From Bacteroides sp. Marseille-P3684 (lineage in GTDB: Bacteria; Bacteroidota; Bacteroidia; Bacteroidales; Bacteroidaceae): a stretch of DNA of 64,000 nucleotides. Where the stretch lies: positions 1,001,730 through 1,065,729 of the forward strand of contig NZ_LT985808.1 in assembly GCF_900291465.1 (NCBI RefSeq). The letters are read 5' to 3'. The position numbers were made by a program, and so were the translations under genes. Of the stretch, positions 48,604-59,002 are shown piece after piece. The notes below the pieces were generated by a model that was not told the origin of the DNA, searched no databases, and worked only from the letters and a program-made list of their open reading frames with translations. Every line of letters starts with the position of its first letter. Positions within the stretch are counted from its first letter, which is position 1.

Positions 48604-49710
48604 ATGTTAAAAAGTTTATTATTCTCTGTACTATGTCTGCTTTCATGGCAGAATTTATCAGCCCAAGTTGAGTTATTGACTAATTTTCCTAAGGGTTATG
48701 AACCGGAAGTGATAGGTAAAAAGATGGCTTATCATTTTGTTAATGGGAAACATTTACTTCATGTAGGTAAATGGATCAGTTATCCAGAGACCTTTACATG
48801 GAATGGTGCTCTTAATTTTGGGTATATTACTGCTGATAAAGAGTTAGTTCTCTTGTTACAGAACCGTTTTGAACCTTTATTTTCTACAGAAAAGGCCTTA
48901 TTGCCTATTATGAATCATGTTGATGTAAATATGTTTGGTAGCCTGCCTTTAACATTGTATCGTATAACCGGAGAACAGCGTTATTATGATTTAGGTATGC
49001 CATATGCAGATACTCAATGGCAAGTGCCGGCAGATGCAAAGCCAAAAGAAAAAGAATGGGCAGAGAAAGGGTATTCTTGGCAGTCACGTTTATGGATTGA
49101 TGATATGTATATGATACCTATAGTACAAACTTCTGCTTATAAGGTAACAGGTAATCGTAAGTATATTGATCGGGCTGCAAAAGAGATGGTTTTGTATTTG
49201 GATGAGTTGCAGAGGTCTAACGGACTTTTTTATCATGCTCCTGATGTTCCGTTTTATTGGGGACGCGGAAATGGTTGGATGGCAGCCGGGATGACTGAGG
49301 TCCTGCGTTGTCTTCCAAAAGATAGTGAATATCGCTCTCGTATTTTGGAGGGGTATCATAAAATGATGGATAGTTTATTGAAGTATCAGACAGAAAACGG
49401 GTTGTGGCGTCAGTTACTTGACCAACCGGATTGTTGGATAGAGACTTCTGGTTCGGCCATGTTTACTTATGCTTTTATTGAAGGGGTGAAGAATGGTTGG
49501 CTGGATGCAAAAGTTTACGCCCCGGCAGCCCGTAAGGCTTGGATGGGTATGGTTGATTATTTGAATGAGAATGGTGATGTCCGTAATGTATGCACTGGAA
49601 CTAATAAAAAGAATGATAAACAGTACTATTATGATAGGAAACGTAATGTGGGTGATTATCACGGACAGGCACCCTATTTATGGTGTGCTGTAGCATTACT
49701 TGAAAAGTAG
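48604..49710 (+). CDS. GH105 unsaturated uronyl hydrolase
   Basis: The 368-aa secreted protein (signal peptide ending LSAQ) is an (alpha/alpha)6-barrel GH105. The signature RLWIDDMYMIPIVQTSAYK contains the catalytic Asp (Asp166 or Asp167), and FYWGRGNGWMAAGMTEVL, CWIETSGSAMFTYAFIEGVKNGWL and YHGQAPYLW are family blocks. GH105 enzymes remove 4,5-unsaturated galacturonate or glucuronate from lyase products of rhamnogalacturonan, ulvan or arabinogalactan-type glycans. No polysaccharide lyase is present in the visible locus, so the exact glycan is open. The GH115 start is 58 bp downstream. Confidence 0.9.
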   Translation: MLKSLLFSVLCLLSWQNLSAQVELLTNFPKGYEPEVIGKKMAYHFVNGKHLLHVGKWISYPETFTWNGALNFGYITADKELVLLLQNRFEPLFSTEKALLPIMNHVDVNMFGSLPLTLYRITGEQRYYDLGMPYADTQWQVPADAKPKEKEWAEKGYSWQSRLWIDDMYMIPIVQTSAYKVTGNRKYIDRAAKEMVLYLDELQRSNGLFYHAPDVPFYWGRGNGWMAAGMTEVLRCLPKDSEYRSRILEGYHKMMDSLLKYQTENGLWRQLLDQPDCWIETSGSAMFTYAFIEGVKNGWLDAKVYAPAARKAWMGMVDYLNENGDVRNVCTGTNKKNDKQYYYDRKRNVGDYHGQAPYLWCAVALLEK

Positions 49711-49768
49711 GAGTTTGTGTAAGGGGAAAAGATGTTGGAAGGATAACATTTTAAAAAGTAGAATATTG

Positions 49769-52735
49769 ATGATACAGTATAATAATTGGTTTAGACGTTG
49801 TGTGTTTGGAGCGATAATGGTAATTGTATCAGTTACAGTCGTTGCTCAGGTGTCTCTTTCTTCTGAAATGAAGGGCAATCAGATTTTTTCTTTGCAGGGT
49901 AGAGGTAAAAGTGCAGTGCTTTATTATGATCATGCAGATTTTGTGGTAGTAAAGAAAGTGTCGGAGCTATTTGTAGAAGACGTTCAGAAGGTTACGGGGA
50001 AGAGGCTGGTGTATGGTTCAGATAAGGGATTATTGACGGGAGATTGTCTGATTGTGGGAACATTAGGACATAATCAGATTATAGATCAATTGATTGCAGA
50101 CGGACGGATGGATGTCTCTTCTTTGAAGGGACGCTGGGAATCCTATCAGATTGCGTTGGTGAAGAATCCCGTGCATGGAGTGGGACAGGCATTGGTAATA
50201 GTTGGTAGTGATCGTCGAGGAACTGCTTATGGATTACTTTCGATTTCACGCGCCATAGGGGTTTCTCCTTGGTATTGGTGGGCTGATGCTCCTATTGTAA
50301 AGCATGACTACCTTTATTTGAGTGTTCGTCCGACGATATCAGAAGAACCTTCTGTGAAATATCGAGGATTGTTTATTAATGATGAGGATTGGGGGCTTTT
50401 TCGCTGGGCAAGAGATAATTTTGAAAAAGAACGAGGTAATTTTGGTCCTAGGACTTATGCCAAGGTTTGTGAGCTTTTGCTTCGGCTGCAAGCTAATTAT
50501 TTATGTCCTGCGATGCATGATGCTTCAACAGCTTTTCACGCTGTTCCTGAGAATCGTTTGGTTGCTGATAGTTTTGCTATTGTAATGGGTTCATCACATT
50601 GTGAACCTTTGTTATTTAATACTGCGAGCGAATGGAAGAGGGAGACAATGGGCGAATGGGACTATCAAGATAATAAAGCAGGCGTAGATAGGGTCTTGAA
50701 AGAACGAGTGGAAGCGGCTGCTCCTTTTGAGAATGTTTGGACATTGGCATTGCGTGGGCTGCATGATAAAGCAATGAAGGCTGGCAATGATATGTCTGCG
50801 CGGAAAGACATGTTACAAGAAGCATTAATGAATCAAAGACAGATATTGGCTGATGTGATCAGAAAACCGGCTGCAGAGATTCCACAGGCTTTCACTCCTT
50901 ACAAAGAGGTGCTGGATGTATATGACGAGGGATTGAATTTGCCTGATGATGTAACCATCATTTGGCCGGATGATAATTATGGTTATATGAAGCGTTTAAG
51001 TAGTCCGAAAGAGCAACAGCGTTCAGGACGCTCTGGTGTTTATTATCATGCATCCTATTTAGGCAAGCCACATGATCATTTGTGGATGAATACGACTTCA
51101 CCTACACTAATGTATGAAGAATTACGCAAAGCTTATGATATGACGGCTGATCGTATTTGGTTGTTGAATGCGGGAGATATTAAATCATGTGAGTTTGCTG
51201 TTGATTTCTTCTTGAATATGGCGTTTAATATAGATTCATTCAATTTTGAACGGGCAGCTCATTATCGTACGGAGTGGATGTGTGGGCTGATGGGAGATGA
51301 CTTTAAGGACGAGTATCAGGATATCTGGGATGCATTCTATCATTTGGCTTTCGCTCGTCGGCCTGAATTTATGGGATGGGGGTATCAATGGGCTACAGAT
51401 AAACATGGTCGTGAGCGGAATACGGATACGGATTTCTCTTTGACTAACTATCGGGAAGTGGAAACTCGTTTGACCGAATACTGCAGGATAGGAGCCATGA
51501 CAGAGAATATTTATCATCGTTTGCCTGCAGAAAAACAAGCTTGTTTTTATCAATTGATGTATTACCCAGTTAAAGGTTGTGAGTTATTAAATCGAATGAT
51601 TCTAGATGGACAACGGAATCGGTGGTATGCTATTCAACAACGTGCTGCGACTGATAGCTTCGCAAAGAGTGCTAAAATTTGTTATGATAGCTTGGCTGTA
51701 ATAACCAAGGGCTATAATGAGTTACTCGGAGGAAAGTGGAATCATGTAATGATGATGAATCAAGGATTTGCTGCCTCTTATTTTGAATTGCCTGAATTGC
51801 GCACTGTTAAACTGAAAACATCAGCATCACTTGGAGTCTGGGCTGAGCAGGAAGATGTGTTGAAAGGGCAGAAGAGCTTTCATTCTTTACCTTGTTTCAG
51901 CTGTTATTTGCCGAAAGAATCATACTATATAGAAGTCTTTAATAAGGGTGTTTCTCCATTGGCATGGAAGGCTGTTGTTTCTGATGATTGGATTCGGTTG
52001 AGTCGGATTTCCGGCTATACACAAACTGAGGAACGTATTGAAGTCTCTATTAATTGGGAGAAGGTCCCCAAAAATGAGAGTGTTTTGGGATATCTGGATA
52101 TAATGTCAGATATGGGAGAACATGAACGTGTTTTGGTTTCAGTATTTAATCCGTCTGATTCGATTAATAAGGAATTGGATAGTCTTTATGTGGAAACAAA
52201 TGGATATGTTTCGATAGATGCGGCCGGTTTTCACCGAAAGGTTGAGAATGAAGCAATCCAAATGTATTTGATTCCTAATTTGGGAATAGAAAATGAAGCT
52301 GTACAGTTAGGAAATCCTATTGCACCTATGCAGAGGACAGGAGGGAGAAATACCCCTCGTTTGGAGTACGATTTCTATACGTTTGAACAAGGTTCGGTTG
52401 ATGTCTATACGTATGTCCTTCCAACATTTGTGACGAGTTCTGATAGAGGATATGCGGGTCATGAAGCTACGAATATCGAAACGAAGTATGGTGTATGTAT
52501 AGATGAAGGACCGGTAATGAATCCCTCCACTTCTTCTTTTGAATATGCTCAAATATGGTATGAAAGTGTATTGAAGAATTGCCGGGTAAATAAAACAACC
52601 TTACATATAGATAAGCCCGGGAAGCATACAGTGAAAATAATTTGTGGCGATGCTGGTACTGTTCTGCAGAAAATAGTTCTAGACTTTGGAGGCCTGAAAA
52701 GATCCTATTACGGTCCGAAACCGACAAGGCGATAA
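49769..52735 (+). CDS. GH115 alpha-glucuronidase
   Basis: I use ATG 49769, giving 988 aa with a hydrophobic signal sequence; an in-frame TTG at 49700 overlaps the GH105 gene and adds a basic leader. The enzyme is a complete GH115: N-terminal beta domain (FVVVKKVSELFVEDVQKVTG), catalytic barrel (KYRGLFINDEDWGLFRWARDNF; LLRLQANYLCPAMHD; IIWPDDNYGYMKRLSSPKEQQRSGRSGVYYHASYLGKPHDHLWMNTTSP), helical domain and C-terminal beta-sandwich (KRSYYGP at the end). It removes glucuronic acid or its 4-O-methyl form from internal sugars. It is a distant AT-rich counterpart of the truncated GH115 at the window start. A 12-bp stem-loop follows its stop. Confidence 0.93.
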   Translation: MIQYNNWFRRCVFGAIMVIVSVTVVAQVSLSSEMKGNQIFSLQGRGKSAVLYYDHADFVVVKKVSELFVEDVQKVTGKRLVYGSDKGLLTGDCLIVGTLGHNQIIDQLIADGRMDVSSLKGRWESYQIALVKNPVHGVGQALVIVGSDRRGTAYGLLSISRAIGVSPWYWWADAPIVKHDYLYLSVRPTISEEPSVKYRGLFINDEDWGLFRWARDNFEKERGNFGPRTYAKVCELLLRLQANYLCPAMHDASTAFHAVPENRLVADSFAIVMGSSHCEPLLFNTASEWKRETMGEWDYQDNKAGVDRVLKERVEAAAPFENVWTLALRGLHDKAMKAGNDMSARKDMLQEALMNQRQILADVIRKPAAEIPQAFTPYKEVLDVYDEGLNLPDDVTIIWPDDNYGYMKRLSSPKEQQRSGRSGVYYHASYLGKPHDHLWMNTTSPTLMYEELRKAYDMTADRIWLLNAGDIKSCEFAVDFFLNMAFNIDSFNFERAAHYRTEWMCGLMGDDFKDEYQDIWDAFYHLAFARRPEFMGWGYQWATDKHGRERNTDTDFSLTNYREVETRLTEYCRIGAMTENIYHRLPAEKQACFYQLMYYPVKGCELLNRMILDGQRNRWYAIQQRAATDSFAKSAKICYDSLAVITKGYNELLGGKWNHVMMMNQGFAASYFELPELRTVKLKTSASLGVWAEQEDVLKGQKSFHSLPCFSCYLPKESYYIEVFNKGVSPLAWKAVVSDDWIRLSRISGYTQTEERIEVSINWEKVPKNESVLGYLDIMSDMGEHERVLVSVFNPSDSINKELDSLYVETNGYVSIDAAGFHRKVENEAIQMYLIPNLGIENEAVQLGNPIAPMQRTGGRNTPRLEYDFYTFEQGSVDVYTYVLPTFVTSSDRGYAGHEATNIETKYGVCIDEGPVMNPSTSSFEYAQIWYESVLKNCRVNKTTLHIDKPGKHTVKIICGDAGTVLQKIVLDFGGLKRSYYGPKPTRR

Positions 52736-52751
52736 TTATTGAACATGAAGC

Positions 52752-52792
52752 ATAGAAGCTACGGGAAATTCGAAATTCTGCGTAGCTTCTAT
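52752..52792. terminator. Stem-loop after GH115 (terminator-like)
   Basis: ATAGAAGCTACG and CGTAGCTTCTAT form a perfect 12-bp stem with a 17-base loop, 16 bp after the GH115 stop. A clean T-tract is missing, so it may stabilise the 3' end or attenuate read-through into the SusC gene. Confidence 0.6.
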
Positions 52793-52886
52793 TTAAAGGA
52801 GCTTAGTCTTAAGATGTTGAGAGCAAGTTGGGACAGAATTTTCCTTTTCTTGGAAAGTTGTGTCATGGTCGCTTCACTATGACTTT

Positions 52887-52894
52887 TAATTTTG
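52887..52894 (+). promoter_or_regulatory. Putative -7 element of the SusC-SusD operon
   Basis: TAATTTTG (TAnnTTTG), 50 bp before the chosen SusC start at 52945. It also argues against the upstream in-frame start at 52828, which would lie before the promoter. Confidence 0.5.
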
Positions 52895-52944
52895 CCTCAT
52901 CAAAGAAATTATTCAAGTCGATAAACTATCTTAATTTTAATATC

Positions 52945-55900
52945 ATGAGTAAGAAGATTATGAAGTATTGTTTGAATGGGAAGATGTGGTTGATATTTTT
53001 CTTCCTGATATCAAACGTGTTTGTTTTAGCTCAATCATTTCGAGATGTATCGGGCGTCATTAAAGATGTGGCAGGAGAACCTGTCATAGGCGTGAATGTT
53101 ACGGTTCGAGGAGATAAGCCGATAGGGACGGTCTCAGATATTGATGGCCGATATCACCTTCGTCTTCCCCAAAAACGTGTTACATTAGTTTTTTCATTCA
53201 TAGGCTATCAGACTTTGGAAAAAGTGCTGGATGCCCATGCAACGCATTTGGACGTAGTTTTGAGAGAAGACAACGAATTATTGGATGAAGTTGTGGTCGT
53301 GGGTTACGGAACAATGAAGAAGAGCGATGTGACCGGTTCGGTGTCTCATATTGGTAGCGATGTGATACAAAATCGCGTTGCAACTAATGTGACAGATTAC
53401 CTTTCCGGTAGTATAGCTGGTGTGAATATGACCCCTTCTACGGATGCAGCTGGTGGAGGCAGTCTGTTGATTAGAGGCAAACAATCATTAAAAGCTAGTA
53501 CTTCTCCTTTAATTGTACTTGATGGAGTAATCTTTTATGGTAATATAGCTGATATCAATCCGAATGATATTGAAAGTATGGATGTTTTGAAGGATGCTAG
53601 TTCTACAGCTATTTATGGAGCAAAAGGTTCTGCTGGAGTGATTATGATTAATACTAAACGTGGAAAAACAGATAAGCCAATTATTAATCTGAGTGCTAAA
53701 GTCGGTGTTGCTCAGGCAACGTTTGTACCGCAAATGCCAACCCCAGAGCAATATATTCAACGTAGAATGGATTATTGGAAAACACAAGACTATTTTAAAC
53801 CCAGCAGTTCACAAATGGGTGCTGGATATTATGATAATCCAGATCATTTGCCTGCAGGGGTGACACAAGAGCAATGGACGAGTTATGATGCTTCCTTCTC
53901 TGGAGACTATGTAGGTACTTGGTTGACTCGTTTAGGATTTGATCCGTTGGAAATAGAAAATTATAAGACTGGAAAAATAACAGATTGGATGGATCTCGTA
54001 TTGCAGGACGGCTTTCGTCAGGATTACAATGCTTCTGTTTCCGGTAAAACGAATCGTACTAATTATTATTTTTCCTTGGGATATACAGATAATGACGGAA
54101 TTAAGGTGGGTGATTATTTCCAAGCAGTGCGTGCTCGCATCAATCTGGATGTAGAAATTACAAAATGGTTGAATGTAGGACTGAATGCTCAATTTGCCAA
54201 TAAGGATTTGAGTGGCATCTCTGCAGATTTGACAGCAGCTAAAGCTATGAGTCCTTATGGCAATATGTGGGAGGCAGATGGAATAATTAAAGTACGTCCA
54301 GCAAATGATAATCGTACTGCTAATCCTTTACTTGCTTATACGGTAGATAATAAGATGGATAAACGGCAGACTCTTGTAGCCAGTGTTTATGGAAAATTGA
54401 ATCTACCATGGGGGTTCTCTTGGCAGACTACTTTTAATGCACGTTATGGTTGGCAGAAAGATTATTATTTTGATTCGGATATTAAACCAGGTATCGTATC
54501 CGGAGGACAGGCCAAGCGTCATGAGTTCTCAGATTATGAATGGAGTGTGGATAATATGTTGAAGTGGAAACGTACGTTTGCATCAGTTCATAATATAGAC
54601 TTTACGTTTGTGTATACGGTGGAGAAATATCAATCGTGGTCTTCCACGGGGTACAACGAAGGTTTTCAACCTAATGGTAATTTGATTTATCATGCGATTC
54701 AATCAGGTATAGTTCCCGAGGTATCCTCAGATGACCAATTACAAACAGGAAATGGCTTATTAGGACGTGTAAATTACTCCTTAATGGATAGGTATCTGCT
54801 GACAGCAGCCTTACGGCGTGATGGATTTTCTGCTTTTGGGCAGAATGACCCATTTGGTTTGTTCCCTTCGGCAGCATTAGCATGGCGATTGAGTGAGGAA
54901 AAATTTTTGAAGAATGTCAAATGGTTGGATAATTTGAAATTGCGTCTTTCATGGGGGCAAACCGGTAATCGCGACATTGGTCGTTATGCTGCATTTTCGA
55001 GACTCACTATAACAAATGCGATTATGGATGGCGTGAACTATAAGGCCGTTTATCCGTCAAGCTTAGCCAATCGGGATTTGAAGTGGGAAACAACAACCGG
55101 ACGGAATGTTGGACTGGATTTTAGCTTCCTGAATAATCGCATTTCCGGTTCTGTTGATGCCTATTGGAATAAAACGACTGATTTGCTGATGGACCGTGCC
55201 ATGCCGGAAATCTCTGGCTATGGAAAAATAGCTTCCAATTTGGGACGGATTGATAATCGAGGGATAGAGGTGACGATAACAACAACCAATATTAATGTTC
55301 CGAATAAGGTGCGGTGGAATACTACTTTTATTTATTCAACGAACAAGAATGAGATCAAGCATTTGTATGGTAAGATGATTGATGTGTTGGATGCCGAGGG
55401 TAATGTCATCGGTCAAAGAGAAGATGATGACGTTCAGAACGGTTGGTATATCGGTCATGGTATTGATGATATTTATGATTATAAATATATTGGTATCTGG
55501 CAATTAGGTGATGAACTAGAGGCCAATAAGTATGGTAAACAGCCAGGAGATCCTCGCTTGGAGGATGTAGATCATAATGGTGTTATTAATGATGAGGATA
55601 AGCAATGGCTGGGTTCGCGAACCCCGAAACACCGTTTGAGTGTTACCAGTGATTTAAACTTATGGAACTGCTTGGATTTTTCATTTGTTTTGAGAGGTGA
55701 GTTCGACTGGATTGATGTTGATAATTTAGCTCGCAATGAAGATAATCGTTTCTTCTATTCTTCCAATTCAGAATGGACAGATTATTGGACTCCTTGGACT
55801 CCTAGTACAAAGTATGCACGTTTGGGGGCTGATAGTAACAATCCTACGGTTAATCTCTATAAAAAACGCAATTATCTGAAGATGCAGAACATGTCACTGG

Positions 55901-56067
55901 CATATACTTTCCCGAAGGCGTGGTTGAAAAAGATTGAAGTGGACAATTTGCGTGTCAGCTTTAATTTGGATAATGCATTCACTATTTCGGGCTGGAGACG
56001 TTCAGATCCAGTCATGAAGCTGATTTCTCCGCGCATCTGGACTTTTGGAGTCAATATGACTTTATAA
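52945..56067 (+). CDS. SusC-like TonB-dependent outer-membrane transporter
   Basis: From ATG 52945 the protein has 1040 aa with a signal peptide (LIFFFLISNVFVLAQ). A CarboxypepD-regulatory-like domain follows (DVSGVIKDVAGEPVIGVNVTVRG, about 30-110). Next come the SusC plug start LDEVVVVGYGTMKKSDVTGSV and IMINTKRGK, and a large barrel ending GVNMTL. SusC proteins import oligosaccharides across the outer membrane with energy from TonB. The paired SusD gene starts 39 bp downstream. It defines the locus as a PUL and, being AT-rich, belongs to the acquired block. Confidence 0.96.
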   Translation: MSKKIMKYCLNGKMWLIFFFLISNVFVLAQSFRDVSGVIKDVAGEPVIGVNVTVRGDKPIGTVSDIDGRYHLRLPQKRVTLVFSFIGYQTLEKVLDAHATHLDVVLREDNELLDEVVVVGYGTMKKSDVTGSVSHIGSDVIQNRVATNVTDYLSGSIAGVNMTPSTDAAGGGSLLIRGKQSLKASTSPLIVLDGVIFYGNIADINPNDIESMDVLKDASSTAIYGAKGSAGVIMINTKRGKTDKPIINLSAKVGVAQATFVPQMPTPEQYIQRRMDYWKTQDYFKPSSSQMGAGYYDNPDHLPAGVTQEQWTSYDASFSGDYVGTWLTRLGFDPLEIENYKTGKITDWMDLVLQDGFRQDYNASVSGKTNRTNYYFSLGYTDNDGIKVGDYFQAVRARINLDVEITKWLNVGLNAQFANKDLSGISADLTAAKAMSPYGNMWEADGIIKVRPANDNRTANPLLAYTVDNKMDKRQTLVASVYGKLNLPWGFSWQTTFNARYGWQKDYYFDSDIKPGIVSGGQAKRHEFSDYEWSVDNMLKWKRTFASVHNIDFTFVYTVEKYQSWSSTGYNEGFQPNGNLIYHAIQSGIVPEVSSDDQLQTGNGLLGRVNYSLMDRYLLTAALRRDGFSAFGQNDPFGLFPSAALAWRLSEEKFLKNVKWLDNLKLRLSWGQTGNRDIGRYAAFSRLTITNAIMDGVNYKAVYPSSLANRDLKWETTTGRNVGLDFSFLNNRISGSVDAYWNKTTDLLMDRAMPEISGYGKIASNLGRIDNRGIEVTITTTNINVPNKVRWNTTFIYSTNKNEIKHLYGKMIDVLDAEGNVIGQREDDDVQNGWYIGHGIDDIYDYKYIGIWQLGDELEANKYGKQPGDPRLEDVDHNGVINDEDKQWLGSRTPKHRLSVTSDLNLWNCLDFSFVLRGEFDWIDVDNLARNEDNRFFYSSNSEWTDYWTPWTPSTKYARLGADSNNPTVNLYKKRNYLKMQNMSLAYTFPKAWLKKIEVDNLRVSFNLDNAFTISGWRRSDPVMKLISPRIWTFGVNMTL

Positions 56068-56105
56068 CATTGATTTTATTATAACCTCTCAATAAGTAGA
56101 AAGAA

Positions 56106-57935
56106 ATGAAGACTAAAAAATATATAGTAAGAGGCCTGATGGCTTGTTTGCTGCTTGCCAGTTTGGAAGGGTGTGTCGATCTGACCCCTCAACCCATGTC
56201 TTTTTTGACTCCAGAAAATACGTTCGTAGATCGTGACGGCTTGGAAACAATGTTGCGCTCATGCCGTAAACAGATTAACTTTGAATGGTTTGGCGATGCT
56301 TTTAATTCAGGGAATTGTGAAACTTTTGCAGTGTATGAATATGCATGGTCTGACTTGGGAGTGATAGGGGGACCTGAAACAAAAGAAATCCATAATTTAG
56401 TGACGCAGCTGACACCGACCACAAACATGTATTTACACTTGCGTTATTGGGTGTTTGGATGGAATGGTATTAAATATGCCAATACTGTAATAACGCGTGC
56501 TCCGGAAGCATCTGATATGGCTTCCGAGGAAGATCGTAATGCGGTGCTGGCGGAAGGTTATTTCCATCGTGCCTATTGGTATTACCTGTTGACGCATCAA
56601 TTTGGGGATGTCCCTTGGATTGCAGAAGAAATTACGGGGCCAAAAGTAGATTTTAATACGACATCCCGCTGGACTATCTTGGAGAACATAAAGAAAGATA
56701 TGGAATATGCTGTTCAATGGTTGCCAGAGACAACTGTACCCGGTGCTGTTAACCGGGCGGCTGGAGAGCATTTACTTTCCAAGATTTATTTGGCTTTGGG
56801 TGAATTTGAAAAAGCTGAAGACATGGCTTCAAATGTAATCCATAATCATGGTTTACACTTGATGACGGAACGATTTGGAGTAAATGCTGGCGATAAGTCG
56901 CTTGATGTATTTAATGATTTATTTGAACCGGACAATATCAGTAGTACGGAAAATAGAGAATGGATTATGGTTGGTCAAGAACGTTACGGGTTGGAAGGGT
57001 GTTCTTCTCCCAAGGGCTCTGCGCGTAAACGTAATTTTGTGCCTCAGTGGCATGCCGGCAGTAAAGTTAAGACTCCGGATGGCAAGCAAGGAACAACAGA
57101 CGCTTCGGGAATTTATGATGGATATGAAGAATTGGAGTATCTAGGACGAGGATTGGCCAAACTGCGTCCGACTAATTATGCACAATATGAATTGTGGAGT
57201 AAGTGCGGGAATGATTTGCGTCACAATGAGAATAACTGGTTTGATAAGTCCCGTATTGTGTATAATCGTCCAGCAAAATCCGGAGGAAGTGATAAATGGT
57301 TTGGTAAACCAGTAGATCCACGTTATTGTACAGATACCATGCGGTGTTATTTCTCTTTTCCCATAGTAAAGGTCTTAATTAGTAAAGATGATCCTAAGTC
57401 GGGTGGTAAGGTCCCCGTAGGAGGTTTTACTGATCAGTATATATATCGATTGGCTGAGACTTATTTGAATAGGGCTGAGGCTCGTTGGTGGTTGGGAGAT
57501 TTGAAAGGGGCAACCGAAGATGTAAATATAATTCGTCGTCGCGCTCATGCACCTGAATTACCTGTTGGAACAGTAACCTTAGAACAGATATTGGATGAGC
57601 GTGCGCGCGAGTTGTTTTTGGAAGATCATCGCAAGACAGAATTGACACGTATTGCGTATTTAAAGGCGAAGTTGGGAAAGGATGGCTATTCGCTTAAGAA
57701 TTTCTCCGAGAAAAATTGGTATTATGACCGGATGATGGAAAAGAATAATTTCTTCAGTGAACAATATTTTTATAGTACCAATGCATTTATTATGGAGCCT
57801 TATCATGTTTTGTGGCCCATACCGCAAAACGCGATCAAGTCTAATACACAGGGGCGCATTAACCAGAATTATGGTTATGATGGTTGTGAAGATAATATTC
57901 CGGTAGAGGAATTGGATGCAAGACAAGCAAAGTAA
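56106..57935 (+). CDS. SusD/RagB-like surface glycan-binding lipoprotein
   Basis: The 609-aa lipoprotein (Cys23 in LEGCVDL) shows the SusD/RagB pattern: LTPQPMSFLTPENTFVDRDGLETML, LRYWVFGWNGIKYANTVI, AEGYFHRAYWYYLLTHQFGDVPWI, YIYRLAETYLNRAEARWWLGDLKGATEDVNIIRRRAH and ERARELFLEDHRKTELTR. It forms the lid of the SusC transporter and captures oligosaccharides. The next gene starts 3 bp after its stop, so the operon continues. Confidence 0.96.
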   Translation: MKTKKYIVRGLMACLLLASLEGCVDLTPQPMSFLTPENTFVDRDGLETMLRSCRKQINFEWFGDAFNSGNCETFAVYEYAWSDLGVIGGPETKEIHNLVTQLTPTTNMYLHLRYWVFGWNGIKYANTVITRAPEASDMASEEDRNAVLAEGYFHRAYWYYLLTHQFGDVPWIAEEITGPKVDFNTTSRWTILENIKKDMEYAVQWLPETTVPGAVNRAAGEHLLSKIYLALGEFEKAEDMASNVIHNHGLHLMTERFGVNAGDKSLDVFNDLFEPDNISSTENREWIMVGQERYGLEGCSSPKGSARKRNFVPQWHAGSKVKTPDGKQGTTDASGIYDGYEELEYLGRGLAKLRPTNYAQYELWSKCGNDLRHNENNWFDKSRIVYNRPAKSGGSDKWFGKPVDPRYCTDTMRCYFSFPIVKVLISKDDPKSGGKVPVGGFTDQYIYRLAETYLNRAEARWWLGDLKGATEDVNIIRRRAHAPELPVGTVTLEQILDERARELFLEDHRKTELTRIAYLKAKLGKDGYSLKNFSEKNWYYDRMMEKNNFFSEQYFYSTNAFIMEPYHVLWPIPQNAIKSNTQGRINQNYGYDGCEDNIPVEELDARQAK

Positions 57936-57938
57936 ACG

Positions 57939-58985
57939 ATGAGTATGAATAAATTGTATATAGTATGTTTGGCTCTCTGTATGGGAGGCTTAACATCGTG
58001 CTCTGATGAGGATGAGGGCATGAAAGTAACGTATGAACATCCTTATGTAAATCCGTTGACGGATTATAGTGCAGCTGATCCAACGGTATGGAAAGAAAAT
58101 AATCAGTCTTTTTATGTTTATTGTACCAATACGTGGAAAGCTCTGCACTCTACAGATTTAGTACATTGGACAAAAAGTAACCAAGAACTTTTCGAAAAGC
58201 GTCCTTCATTTGTTTCTGGTTCAGGAGTGTCGGTTTGGGCTCCTGATATTGAAAAGATAGGTAACAAATATGTATTATATTATGCGATGTCTGCAATGGG
58301 TTCGCCTGCTAAGGCTGCTATTGGTACCGCTTATGCAGATTCTCCGGAAGGGCCTTTCAAATTGGACAAATCACGCGATGGTAAAGGATTGCTTTTTACT
58401 TCGTCTGAAATTGGGGTAAGGAATTCTATAGATCCGTGCTTTTTTGAAGAAAATGGTAAGAAGTGGTTGTTTTGGGGGAGTTTTAACGGGATTTATGCGC
58501 TGCAACTGTCAGATGATGGTATGAATGTGCCCAATGGTGATTTAGCAGCAGCTAAAAAGAATAAAGTTCAGGTTGCCGGTACAGCGTTTGAAGCTCCCTA
58601 TATATGTAAGCGAGGCGACTATTACTATCTATTTGCTTCTGTGGGTGCTTGTTGTAATGCTATGTTAAGTACTTACACGACTGTTGTCGGACGTTCTATT
58701 TCTTTGTTGGGTCCTTATGTATCTAAGTCGGGTACATCTATGCTTGATAATGGTTATGAAGTGTTGATTAAGGCAAATGAACATTTTGTCGGTCCCGGTC
58801 ATAATTCAGAGATTGTGACGGATAGTGAAGGACATGAGTTCCTGTTATATCATAGCTATTCTCGGAAAACGCCAGACAAGGGACGTTTTTTGATGCTGGA
58901 TCAGATTACATGGACTGATGACGGATGGCCTCAGGTGAAAGGAAATAGTCCTTCCGTTGAGGCTGAATCACCTGTATGTAAATAG
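57939..58985 (+). CDS. GH43 family lipoprotein
   Basis: The 348-aa protein has a lipobox (Cys21 in LTSCSDEDEG) with acidic residues right after the cysteine, suggesting surface exposure. It consists of a single GH43 propeller: Asp47 (SAADPTVW), the second Asp in NSIDPCFFEENGKKWLFWGSFNGIY and the Glu in AFEAPYICKRG are the catalytic candidates. WAPDIEKIGNKYVLYY is typical of alpha-L-arabinofuranosidase/arabinanase-type GH43. It is translationally close to SusD (3 bp) and shares strong local similarity with the first third of the following gene. Confidence 0.88.
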   Translation: MSMNKLYIVCLALCMGGLTSCSDEDEGMKVTYEHPYVNPLTDYSAADPTVWKENNQSFYVYCTNTWKALHSTDLVHWTKSNQELFEKRPSFVSGSGVSVWAPDIEKIGNKYVLYYAMSAMGSPAKAAIGTAYADSPEGPFKLDKSRDGKGLLFTSSEIGVRNSIDPCFFEENGKKWLFWGSFNGIYALQLSDDGMNVPNGDLAAAKKNKVQVAGTAFEAPYICKRGDYYYLFASVGACCNAMLSTYTTVVGRSISLLGPYVSKSGTSMLDNGYEVLIKANEHFVGPGHNSEIVTDSEGHEFLLYHSYSRKTPDKGRFLMLDQITWTDDGWPQVKGNSPSVEAESPVCK

Positions 58986-59002
58986 TTAACAATGGAATTG
59001 GT

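Noticed and set aside
49700..49768. TTG start at 49700 for the second GH115
   Set aside because: It overlaps the GH105 stop region and adds a basic leader before the hydrophobic signal; ATG 49769 fits better.
52828..52944. Earlier start at 52828 for the SusC gene
   Set aside because: A -7 promoter element at 52887-52894 lies downstream of it and the added residues are not signal-like.
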